Below, in pieces: positions 1 through 6,457 of a stretch of DNA of 12,653 bases. The translations under genes and the position numbers were made by a program. Position 1 is the first letter of the stretch. Every line of letters starts with the position of its first letter. The notes below the pieces were generated by a model. The model ran no database searches. It was not told the DNA's origin and saw only the letters and a list, made by a program, of their open reading frames with translations. Source of the DNA: Acidobacteriota bacterium (GTDB lineage Bacteria > Acidobacteriota > Terriglobia > UBA7540); contig JAKASC010000044.1 in the NCBI GenBank assembly GCA_021828245.1, forward strand, positions 1 to 12,653, given 5' to 3'.

Positions 1-1106
1 GGGGCCGGGAGGTTGGTTTGGGGGGCGTCGGCGGAAGGGGTGTGGGGGGACCAGTCGAGGGCGTTGGAGTTGATGTGGAAGGCGAGGGGCGGGGCCAATG
101 GGGCGAGGCGGTTCTTCAAGGGGATGAGGAGGCGCCGGGCGGGGTCGGGGTTTTCGTCACGGTGGTCGCGGGAGGCGATGAGAATGCAGGGGGCGCGGGC
201 GGCGAGGTTGAGGCGGTCGGGGAGGCGTTGGAGGGCCGGGGCTCGGCCGTGGCGCAGCGGCATGGTGATAAGCAGAGCGGCATCGGTGACCCAGGCGAAG
301 TACAGGAGCATATCGAGGACGGCGGCGGCATGGGCGGGGTTGACGGCGGGGGCCAGCGGATCAACGACGATGAGGCCGGGAGGCAGGGGCTGGCCCGGGC
401 CGGGGCGGCAAGAATAACGGAGGTCCTCGAAGCGGTCGAGGGCGTGTTCGATGGCGGCGGGTGTGAAATCGATGGCGGCGACGATGCGTTGGAGGGCAGC
501 GCCGGCGGCGTGCAGGCGGGGGCAGATGACGTCGGCATGGTCGGGGCGGGAGGCGAAGAAGAGAACGCAGCCGGGGGTTCCGGGGGGCGGCACGAGGGGT
601 GGGTGGAGAATGGACTCGACGACACCGGGACGCGGGGACTCGGCGAGGGCGCGGAGCGGGGCAGCGCTTGGTCCATCAGATGGCGCCGCTGCGGATGGGG
701 GAGCAGAGTCGCGCGGGGACACCCGGGGCGGCGCTGCGCTCTGCCCCGGCTTTGTTGGGGGCGGCGCTGCGCTCTGCCCCGGTCCGCACGGAGGCGGATC
801 CGCTTCGGCGGGGTTGGTTGGGGTGGTCTGGGGCGGGGCTGCGTCGGGCCAGGGGAGACCGGCGGAGAAGCGTGCGGCGAGATCGCAGACGAGGGCGGAT
901 TTGCCGACGGAGGCGGCGCCGGCGAGGAGCGTGGGTTTACCGAAGGGGATTTGGCCGGGCCAGCACCAACGGACGGGGCGGGGTGCGACGTCGGCGAACT
1001 TGAGGAGTTCCGGGAGGACGCCCGGGTCGGAGCGAGCCGCGGAGGACTGGGGGCGGCGCCAGGGCGGGTTGTCGGGAAAGCAGCTGGAATTATTGGGGGC
1101 GGTCAT
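1..1106 (-). CDS. AAA_25/RepA-like ATPase, 3' end beyond window
   Basis: The minus frame is open from an ATG at 1106-1104 to the left edge (368 codons), so the C-terminus is missing. A GGAG at 1117-1114, 7 nt upstream, supports the start. Residues 40-54 read like the lead-in of RepA-type ATPases (RPVRWCWPGQIPFGK). Walker A is GAASVGKS (63-70) and Walker B is LIVVDPL with Asp249. Near the left end, ARRLLIPLKNRL followed by LAFHI resembles the end of this ATPase core. The family usually acts in plasmid or phage replication, or sits beside primase domains, as a hexameric DNA-dependent ATPase. Residues about 86-160 form a Pro/Ala-rich insert that the family lacks, made partly of two copies of PGQSAAPP from a duplicated DNA repeat. 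The usual acidic sensor stretch before 'ICPRL' is replaced by FFASRPDHAD, so activity may be altered. It is divergent from dndA and probably a neighbour rather than a Dnd component. The long overlapping plus-strand frame is its shadow. Confidence 0.8.
   Translation of the reverse strand, partial: MTAPNNSSCFPDNPPWRRPQSSAARSDPGVLPELLKFADVAPRPVRWCWPGQIPFGKPTLLAGAASVGKSALVCDLAARFSAGLPWPDAAPPQTTPTNPAEADPPPCGPGQSAAPPPTKPGQSAAPPRVSPRDSAPPSAAAPSDGPSAAPLRALAESPRPGVVESILHPPLVPPPGTPGCVLFFASRPDHADVICPRLHAAGAALQRIVAAIDFTPAAIEHALDRFEDLRYSCRPGPGQPLPPGLIVVDPLAPAVNPAHAAAVLDMLLYFAWVTDAALLITMPLRHGRAPALQRLPDRLNLAARAPCILIASRDHRDENPDPARRLLIPLKNRLAPLAPPLAFHINSNALDWSPHTPSADAPQTNLPA
725..782. repeat. Two copies of a 25-bp GC-rich dyad repeat inside the ATPase gene
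   Basis: Positions 725-749 and 758-782 are identical over 25 bp; the core is GGCGGCGCTGCGCTCTGCC. With one more base on the left, each copy is bounded by inverted arms (CCGGGGC / GCCCCGG for the first, 723-729 and 743-749). The spacing is 33 bp, so both copies are read in the same frame as PGQSAAPP on the minus strand. A partial third copy (15 identical bases) lies at 12050-12064, in non-coding DNA at the other end of the window. Confidence 0.85.
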
Positions 1107-1113
1107 GGTGCAG

Positions 1114-1117
1114 CTCC
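1114..1117 (-). promoter_or_regulatory. Ribosome binding site of the left-edge ATPase
   Basis: GGAG on the minus strand, 7 nt before the ATG at 1106. It decides the start of an otherwise unbounded partial gene. Confidence 0.6.
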
Positions 1118-1287
1118 GTCGTGATAGGTGGGTCTGTACCTTATCATGACAATAGCTATAGGGGTGGGCGGGGTAGATAACGGATTTTGGATTGGGGTTG
1201 GGCCGGCGTGGGCGCTGGGCCGCGTTCCATTGGCGGTTTGGCAGACGGGGTTGCGGTGTTCGGTATTTGTCTTTGGTATTTCTTTTC

Positions 1288-1315
1288 TTGTGAACATCAG
1301 CAAAATACGGATAAT
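1288..1315 (+). promoter_or_regulatory. Candidate sigma70-type promoter for dndA
   Basis: TTGTGA (1288-1293) and GATAAT (1310-1315) are separated by 16 bp and lie about 120 bp before the dndA ATG, in the only AT-richer patch of the 328-bp gap between the divergent genes (1107-1434). No strong Shine-Dalgarno precedes the dndA start. The rest of the gap shows no convincing gene. It does hold a hairpin, GTTGC-N6-GCAAC (1346-1361), in the presumed leader. Confidence 0.4.
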
Positions 1316-1320
1316 ATCCG
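1308..1320. promoter_or_regulatory. Perfect dyad CGGATA-A-TATCCG, candidate operator
   Basis: Two perfect 6-bp arms with a 1-bp centre overlap the proposed -10 box of dndA. A dimeric regulator bound here would block RNA polymerase. No regulator gene (for example dndB) is visible in the window, so the binding protein is unknown. Confidence 0.4.
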
Positions 1321-1434
1321 CCGTGTGACCTTGGGCCACGGTCGGGTTGCTTTGGGGCAACATACGGCGGTCAACCACAGCCGTTGCGGCTTCCAGGACT
1401 TGGGCTTTGGTGCGCGGCGGGTACAGTTGCTGCA

Positions 1435-2565
1435 ATGATATACCTTGACCACAATGCGACCACGCCCGTGTTGCCGGAAGTCGTTGAGGCGATGCTGCCG
1501 TACTTCAAGGAGGAATGGGGAAACCCCTCCAGCAGCTACCGTTTTGGTTCTAAGCTTAAGACCGTCATCGAAGTTGCCCGGGCACAGGTGGCCGAGCTAA
1601 TCGGGGCGAGCCCGGGCGAAGTAATGTTCACATCGTGCGCCACGGAGAGTAACAACGCAGCGATAAGCGCCGCGCTCGGGGCAGCTCCCGGAAAGCGGCA
1701 CATCGTAACTTCCGCCGTCGAGCACTCGTCCGTGTTGACCTATTGCAGCGCAATGGAGAAGCGTGGGTACCGGGCTACCTATTTGCCGGTGGATCGCGAA
1801 GGGCTGCTAAGGACGGCGGATCTGGAAAATGCTGTCACGGACGATACGGCCCTGGTTTCGTTAATGTGGACAAATAATGAAACGGGGGGACTGTTTCCAA
1901 TTGCGGAAATCGCGGAGATCTGCCGCAGTCGCGGTGTGCTTTTCCATTGTGATGGCGTGCAGCCGGTGGGGAAGGCCGAGGTCAATGTTCGGCAGGTAGG
2001 GGTAGATTACGCCTCGCTCGCGGGGCACAAGTTTGGTGCGCCAAAGGGCATTGGTGCGCTCTATGTCCGGCGCAAGGCACCATTCTCTCCGATGCTTCTT
2101 GGGGGGCACCAGGAGCGGGGACGGCGCGGGGGGACGGAGTGTGTGCCGCTGATCGTCGGGATGGGTAAGGCCGCAGGGCTGGCTCGGCTACGGTTGCCGC
2201 AGTACGACAGCAACGTCCGCCCGCTGCGTGACACGTTGGAGGAGGGCATTTTGAGTACGATTCCAATCGCCGAGCTAAACGGTCACAAGTCACAGAGGCT
2301 GCCGAACACCAGCAGCATAACTTTTCATGGTGTCGACTCTGAGGCGTTGCTCGTCCTGCTCGATAAGGAGGGTATTTGTGCGTCGTCCGGTTCGGCGTGT
2401 CTGGCGGACTCAGATGAACCGTCCCACGTGGTTAGGGCGATGAAGCCGGATTCCGCCGCCTCGCGGCAGACGATTCGATTTAGTTTGGGCACCGAGAACG
2501 ACGCAGACCAGGTCGACGCAACGTTGGCGGGCCTCGCGAAAGTAGTGCGGATGTTGGATGCCTAA
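1435..2565 (+). CDS. dndA: Cysteine desulfurase, DndA/IscS/NifS family
   Basis: A 376-residue PLP-dependent class-V aminotransferase that would take sulfur from L-cysteine as an enzyme persulfide and pass it to the DndC sulfurtransferase. The start is set at 1435 because the family begins MIYLDHNATTP; the open frame continues to an ATG at 1384, but those 17 extra residues are not family-like. Visible residues: YLDHNATTP (3-11), ATESNN (69-74), the PLP-stacking His97 in SAVEHSS, the PLP Schiff-base Lys199 in AGHKFGAPKG, and the catalytic-loop Cys322 in ASSGSACLAD. Length is normal. It is on the opposite strand from the other dnd genes and convergent with them: only 6 bp separate its TAA from the stop of the last operon gene. 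In classical dnd loci dndA is divergent or supplied by a housekeeping IscS. The DndA label rests on context; from sequence alone it could be a general IscS/NifS. Confidence 0.88.
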   Translation: MIYLDHNATTPVLPEVVEAMLPYFKEEWGNPSSSYRFGSKLKTVIEVARAQVAELIGASPGEVMFTSCATESNNAAISAALGAAPGKRHIVTSAVEHSSVLTYCSAMEKRGYRATYLPVDREGLLRTADLENAVTDDTALVSLMWTNNETGGLFPIAEIAEICRSRGVLFHCDGVQPVGKAEVNVRQVGVDYASLAGHKFGAPKGIGALYVRRKAPFSPMLLGGHQERGRRGGTECVPLIVGMGKAAGLARLRLPQYDSNVRPLRDTLEEGILSTIPIAELNGHKSQRLPNTSSITFHGVDSEALLVLLDKEGICASSGSACLADSDEPSHVVRAMKPDSAASRQTIRFSLGTENDADQVDATLAGLAKVVRMLDA

Positions 2566-2571
2566 CGGCTT

Positions 2572-3573
2572 TCAGGAGAAGAACACCTCAGAGAAGGTCG
2601 GAAAATAGCGATAGACCTCCGCATAGTGCTGAACATCCGTGTCGGGAACGCCAGGCACCCGCAGCTTAAATGCCGGTCTTTTTTTTGGCAGTTGTGCGTT
2701 CAAATGGCGTATCTCCTTTGGGGTCAGGCAGGGTGCTTTGATCGTACAGGGGTCTCCTCCGTTTCTGATGAAGGGCAACGCGCTGAATCCGCAAGCAAGA
2801 AAATTCGCTTCTTCTGACGCCCGGTGGAAAATCCCGCCGACCGTCACCATCTGCGCTCCGTCTTTGTATCGGAAGTGAAATAGCTGGCGGTACTGAACTC
2901 TTTCCCCCTCGGGCAGCGCGATATTGCGCAGTGAAACTTGCTCCTCGATCACGTTATGAATGACATCGCGAAAGACCCGCGCAACCCCTTGTCCCCTCAA
3001 ATCCGCTCCGGTTGTTCCTGCGGGCAGCTTCTCGCCCAGCAAGCCCTTCGCAAGGCGCAGGCGGTAATCCCCCAGCTCAAAGGGTTGCCCCGTTTGCTCC
3101 GGGTACGAATCGCGTTCGTCCTTGGGTGGTTCCGCGTCTGGGTGGGCATTTACTGTAACCACCAACACACTGCCACTCGCGGCGCGCAGGCAGACCGTTG
3201 CGATGTCTCCCAGGATTTCCGTGTTGAGCTTGTCATCGTAGTCCAGCCACACGATGCTCCGCCGGCTCCAGCGCATTGTTGGGAGTATCTCGGACGAGGT
3301 TGCGAACTTCAGTCGGATACATCTGAACGGACGGTTAAAGCGGAGGCACGGTTTGGCGGACACGTCTTTTTCGATGCTGACCATGTCGGTGATCCCAAGA
3401 GCCCGATGCATGAGCTGGAAATCGCTGAAATATATCGAACCAAATCCAAGATAGCGGTAATCCTTTACACTTTGAAATGGGTAAAGCCGCTCGAAAGCGG
3501 CGCAGAGCATACGGCGCTCGATCGCCTTTGCTGGGCGGAGCGCGTAATTAACTATTCGGTAGCTCTCCGGCAT
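2572..3573 (-). CDS. Rossmann-like (methyltransferase-like) protein, last gene of Dnd operon
   Basis: 333 residues, not recognised with certainty. Near the N-terminus, YLGFGSIYFSDF (41-52) looks like a Gly-rich nucleotide/SAM loop. It is followed by an acidic residue after a strand (VSIEKD, Glu68) and a further acidic strand end, WLDYDD (109-114), as in class-I SAM-dependent methyltransferase or other Rossmann folds. No classical DNA-methylase motif (DPPY/NPPY, PCQ) and no PD-(D/E)XK pattern is evident. The ATG shares one base with the upstream stop (TAATG), and GGGGAG lies 2 nt and GGAGGA 11 nt upstream, so translation is probably coupled to the GHKL ATPase. That suggests the two products act together in a fixed ratio. 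It could be an RNA or DNA methyltransferase, or a catalytically divergent effector subunit. The coding call is firm; the function is open. Confidence 0.8.
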   Translation of the reverse strand: MPESYRIVNYALRPAKAIERRMLCAAFERLYPFQSVKDYRYLGFGSIYFSDFQLMHRALGITDMVSIEKDVSAKPCLRFNRPFRCIRLKFATSSEILPTMRWSRRSIVWLDYDDKLNTEILGDIATVCLRAASGSVLVVTVNAHPDAEPPKDERDSYPEQTGQPFELGDYRLRLAKGLLGEKLPAGTTGADLRGQGVARVFRDVIHNVIEEQVSLRNIALPEGERVQYRQLFHFRYKDGAQMVTVGGIFHRASEEANFLACGFSALPFIRNGGDPCTIKAPCLTPKEIRHLNAQLPKKRPAFKLRVPGVPDTDVQHYAEVYRYFPTFSEVFFS

Positions 3574-4937
3574 TACTCCCCTTCTCCTCCTTCGTACTTC
3601 ATGAAATAGTCAAATGTTCGTTCGCCCACCGCTGTAAAGGACCTGACTTTCAGCATCCGCTTGGCTCTTTCGACCTCGGGGGCTGGCTTGTCGTACTGAA
3701 TTCTCTGCATCTTCGGCCCTTTGGGGATTGGCGCTGGCGGCGGCGCAGAGAAAATGGAGGGGTGAGCCACTTCCTGAACCAGCGTTGGGCGTGCGGTGGT
3801 GATCGCCGTTTCAAGTGGGTGCTCTTTTCCATCGGTCGCGCGCTCCCTTGCGAGGTTGCTGAGAGAGGTCAGGACTGGTTTGGTCATTTCGATCATTTCT
3901 CGCTGGACGGCTTTGTAGATCGGCGAATCCGCGTCGACGCCCGTCTTTGTTGTCGTCCACGGCAGCAGGGATCCATCATCGGAATCGAAGTACGCGTAAC
4001 CTCGAAAAAAGGCGAAATCGGGATGGTAGGCGCGCATCTGATGGCGTTCTCCCCACGCCATGGCTGGGGTCTGGTCGGCACGAAGAATCAGGCGTCCGTT
4101 ACAGAAGATGTACCAGCCGCCATCGTGGATGTTCCGCTCGGCTACGCCTGCATACAGCCTCACTCTGACGGGCGGGCCTCGATGTCCAGCAAGCGTTTGA
4201 CTGCTGTACGCTTTCTCCAGAAATGCAGGTTTCAGGGTTTGTGAGGCGAATAATTGTTGGGGGGCGTGTCGAATCGGCAAACCGTTGAGCGTAATGGCAA
4301 GCTTAGAATTCAGGGTCAGTGCGTGAGCGTCGCCCAGTTCCTCGGCAAGTCGTCCCTTGAAATTCTCCAGCGCAAATGTGTCTTTCACGTTTGGCAGAAG
4401 CCGTTCTATCGCAATGATTGTCCCTGTGTCTTCTTCCTTTATTCGCAACCCTGTTTCCAACTTCTTGAACTTAAAGTGCCAATTCTCAGGGGCATCGGAA
4501 TCAGCCAGCCAGTGATCCACGTCTTGGTCGACGGTGAATTGGGAGTTTCTGGTTGTCGAGTGGACGATAAAGTGTCGCCCCAGTCTAAAAAAAGTTCGTT
4601 TCATGCCGACCCCGAACTGGCCCATTGACCCCGGAGTGTCTTTAGCCCCTTCTTGACGTCCAAACCGGAACGCATAGTTGCGGGCCACATCGACCGGAAT
4701 TCCCCCACAATTGTCGGCGATTCGAAACTGTTCAGCATTCAGTTCAATGCGTACCCACAGTCCGTCGTAGTTTCCGTCAGGTCGCGTGCGCTTTGCACCG
4801 TCAACCGAGTTGTCGACGAGGTCCAAGATCGATCGCGTGAGTGGGATGTCACGCGTGAGCATGTGGATGAAGAAATCCTTTGTGGGTGAAGCGTCGATGA
4901 GTGCTTTGGGGCCTGTGGTTACGGGGTTGGGTGGCAT
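3573..4937 (-). CDS. GHKL (Hsp90/MutL/MORC-type) ATPase
   Basis: 454 residues. All N-terminal Bergerat-fold motifs are visible: the N-box SILDLVDNSVDGA (36-48) with Mg-binding Asn43; the G1 box IADNCGGI (73-80) with Asp75; and the G2 box GQFGVGMKR (106-114). These enzymes bind ATP under a lid and dimerise through the N-terminus. The general-base Glu of the N-box (xELxxN) appears as Asp39. The middle part (about 160-370) resembles the transducer region of such clamps, and the last 80 residues are Pro- and Lys-rich. No nuclease motif is obvious. The gene starts 3 nt after the dndE-herA stop, with GGAGG (4952-4948) 10 nt before the ATG, and overlaps the next gene by 1 nt. I infer an ATP-gated clamp or switch in the defence system, probably the sensor or effector partner of the Rossmann-like protein. 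I do not recognise it as part of any characterised phosphorothioate-restriction set. Confidence 0.88.
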   Translation of the reverse strand: MPPNPVTTGPKALIDASPTKDFFIHMLTRDIPLTRSILDLVDNSVDGAKRTRPDGNYDGLWVRIELNAEQFRIADNCGGIPVDVARNYAFRFGRQEGAKDTPGSMGQFGVGMKRTFFRLGRHFIVHSTTRNSQFTVDQDVDHWLADSDAPENWHFKFKKLETGLRIKEEDTGTIIAIERLLPNVKDTFALENFKGRLAEELGDAHALTLNSKLAITLNGLPIRHAPQQLFASQTLKPAFLEKAYSSQTLAGHRGPPVRVRLYAGVAERNIHDGGWYIFCNGRLILRADQTPAMAWGERHQMRAYHPDFAFFRGYAYFDSDDGSLLPWTTTKTGVDADSPIYKAVQREMIEMTKPVLTSLSNLARERATDGKEHPLETAITTARPTLVQEVAHPSIFSAPPPAPIPKGPKMQRIQYDKPAPEVERAKRMLKVRSFTAVGERTFDYFMKYEGGEGE

Positions 4938-4940
4938 GAA

Positions 4941-6434
4941 TTACTTTCCTCCATCCTTCCAGAACTGCCGGGCCACGCCGCTTTCCTGTAGCCTGCCACG
5001 GCTAAATAGAACCGCCTCGGTCTTCGGCAGTCGTCGGTCTACCGTACTGCCGAGTATGCGCTTTTGGTTGGCGGCGCTTAGGGCGTGGGGCGAGAAATGC
5101 ACCCCGCACTCGGCGAGGCTTGCGAAGTTTGTTTCGTTCTCTCCCTCGGTGAGGAACTTATCGGCGTCCTGCGACGCCAGCCACACCGGAAATCCCCACG
5201 ACCGCCCTTGTCGAGCAAGCGAGCTAAGTAGTCCCGCTCTGTTTTCCCTTGGAAGCAGAAGGTGTGCCTCGTCGACGAATAGCACCATCTTTAATGGTTG
5301 GATTTCGTTCTTTACGCCGAGTTGCTGGTTAAGCTTCTTAATTAAGAGGTTCAGGATCAGCGCTGCCGCCAGCGCCTTAGTGTCGCTATCGGTGCCAAAT
5401 CCCTTGAAGTCGATCACGATTGAACCGTCCAGCCACTCTTCGAGGGTGACGGAATCGTGGGCACTGGCGAACAGGTTAAATTCAACGATTTTCTTGATAA
5501 TTGCGTGGTCCACGCCCGTAGCGTCGCGATTTTCTAGCTCTAGCAGCAGCGCAGGAAAACTAGGGGCCTGCAGGTGTTGATACGCATCGGAAATATTGCG
5601 CTCCTGCTTGGCGCCAAGTTGCGGAGCAAAGCAACGGATCAGCCCAGCGATCTCGTAGGCGACCTGCGCGTTCTGGGTCGGGTTGGGGTGGCGGTACAGC
5701 GGGTTGATGGGCAGGTCTTGCCGAATCAGACGTGTGTAACGTGCGCGGGTTTGCTTAAGGAATCGCTCCCGGGTTTCGCGTTGCTGCCTGTTGCCCGCGT
5801 CATCTTCCAGCTCGCCCTTCATGTCGAAAAATACAAAGCGTACGCCGGCATTTGCAAGTTGCGCCAATAGGTCTAGCGCAAGTTGGCTCTTGCCGCTGCC
5901 CGGCTGACCAGAAATGACGAGGAGACCGTTACTGGTTCCGGGGCCATTAAGCGACCACTCGGGTGCGTCGACCAGCACTTTCAGCCTGACTTCGTTCTCA
6001 ACGACAGGAAGGGGCCTTGGTGCGCGGCCCCTAGATATGCTCGCTCCCGTCGTCGGGCGACCACCTGCGACTCTTAGCAGCATCGTCACAAAATTTACCT
6101 GGTCATTCCTTGCCTCTGACCAGATTTGGCGTAAGCGGTGGCAACCATATTCAAAATGCTGGCGGAATGCCTGCCGGTACGCCGCCTCATCCAGCGTGCG
6201 CCCGGCACGGTGATTCAGGGCAGCATGGGCCAAATCGCGAAGCTCGTCGCCAAGGATCTGCTCATCATTGAGGGTGACGCCTCTCGCGTCCTTCGGTTTG
6301 TACCCGGATGGTACGCTCTCGCCCAGCGCCAAGAATAACGCGGCGCGGCCAAGCACCGCCTGATTGCGGGCACCCACCCGCGGGGAGACGGTTCCAATGA
6401 AGTCGTGTGTCTCGCTGCTGGTTTCGAATTTCAT
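4941..6434 (-). CDS. dndE: DndE domain fused to HerA/FtsK-like ATPase
   Basis: 497 residues from the ATG at 6434. The frame stays open to 6611, but that part lies inside dndD; AGGA (6445-6442), 7 nt upstream of 6434, marks the start. Residues about 1-115 resemble DndE (DUF1832): HDFIGTVSPRVGARNQAVLGRAALFLALGES, then LGDE, then a late QHFEYGCHRL helix, matching DndE spacing and length. DndE is the small phosphorothioation subunit reported to bind nicked DNA. From about 150 the protein is a HerA-type P-loop ATPase: Walker A GQPGSGKS (176-183), Walker B MVLFVDEAH with Asp388-Glu389, then SLARQGRSWGFPVWLASQD, the usual HerA sensor strand. HerA enzymes form hexameric DNA translocases, and the DndH restriction subunit is reported to be related. 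The fusion thus joins a modification subunit to a motor. It lies 23 nt after dndD and 3 nt before the GHKL gene. The HerA call is firm; DndE identity is by pattern and context. Confidence 0.85.
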   Translation of the reverse strand: MKFETSSETHDFIGTVSPRVGARNQAVLGRAALFLALGESVPSGYKPKDARGVTLNDEQILGDELRDLAHAALNHRAGRTLDEAAYRQAFRQHFEYGCHRLRQIWSEARNDQVNFVTMLLRVAGGRPTTGASISRGRAPRPLPVVENEVRLKVLVDAPEWSLNGPGTSNGLLVISGQPGSGKSQLALDLLAQLANAGVRFVFFDMKGELEDDAGNRQQRETRERFLKQTRARYTRLIRQDLPINPLYRHPNPTQNAQVAYEIAGLIRCFAPQLGAKQERNISDAYQHLQAPSFPALLLELENRDATGVDHAIIKKIVEFNLFASAHDSVTLEEWLDGSIVIDFKGFGTDSDTKALAAALILNLLIKKLNQQLGVKNEIQPLKMVLFVDEAHLLLPRENRAGLLSSLARQGRSWGFPVWLASQDADKFLTEGENETNFASLAECGVHFSPHALSAANQKRILGSTVDRRLPKTEAVLFSRGRLQESGVARQFWKDGGK

Positions 6435-6457
6435 GGCGTCATCCTGAGTGGTCCGGC

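Noticed and set aside
18..1124. Long plus-strand frames over the first 1.1 kb (368, 232 and 134 codons)
   Set aside because: They are Gly/Arg/Glu-biased frames opposite the minus-strand ATPase, which has Walker A, Walker B and a ribosome binding site. They are shadows of very GC-rich DNA.
1384..1434. Upstream ATG for dndA (17 extra residues)
   Set aside because: The family starts at MIYLDHNATTP. The added residues are not family-like and no ribosome binding site precedes 1384.
1103..1435. Minus-strand 110-codon frame in the gap between the ATPase and dndA
   Set aside because: It would start at TTG against the dndA start, has no Shine-Dalgarno, covers the likely dndA promoter, and matches no family I know.
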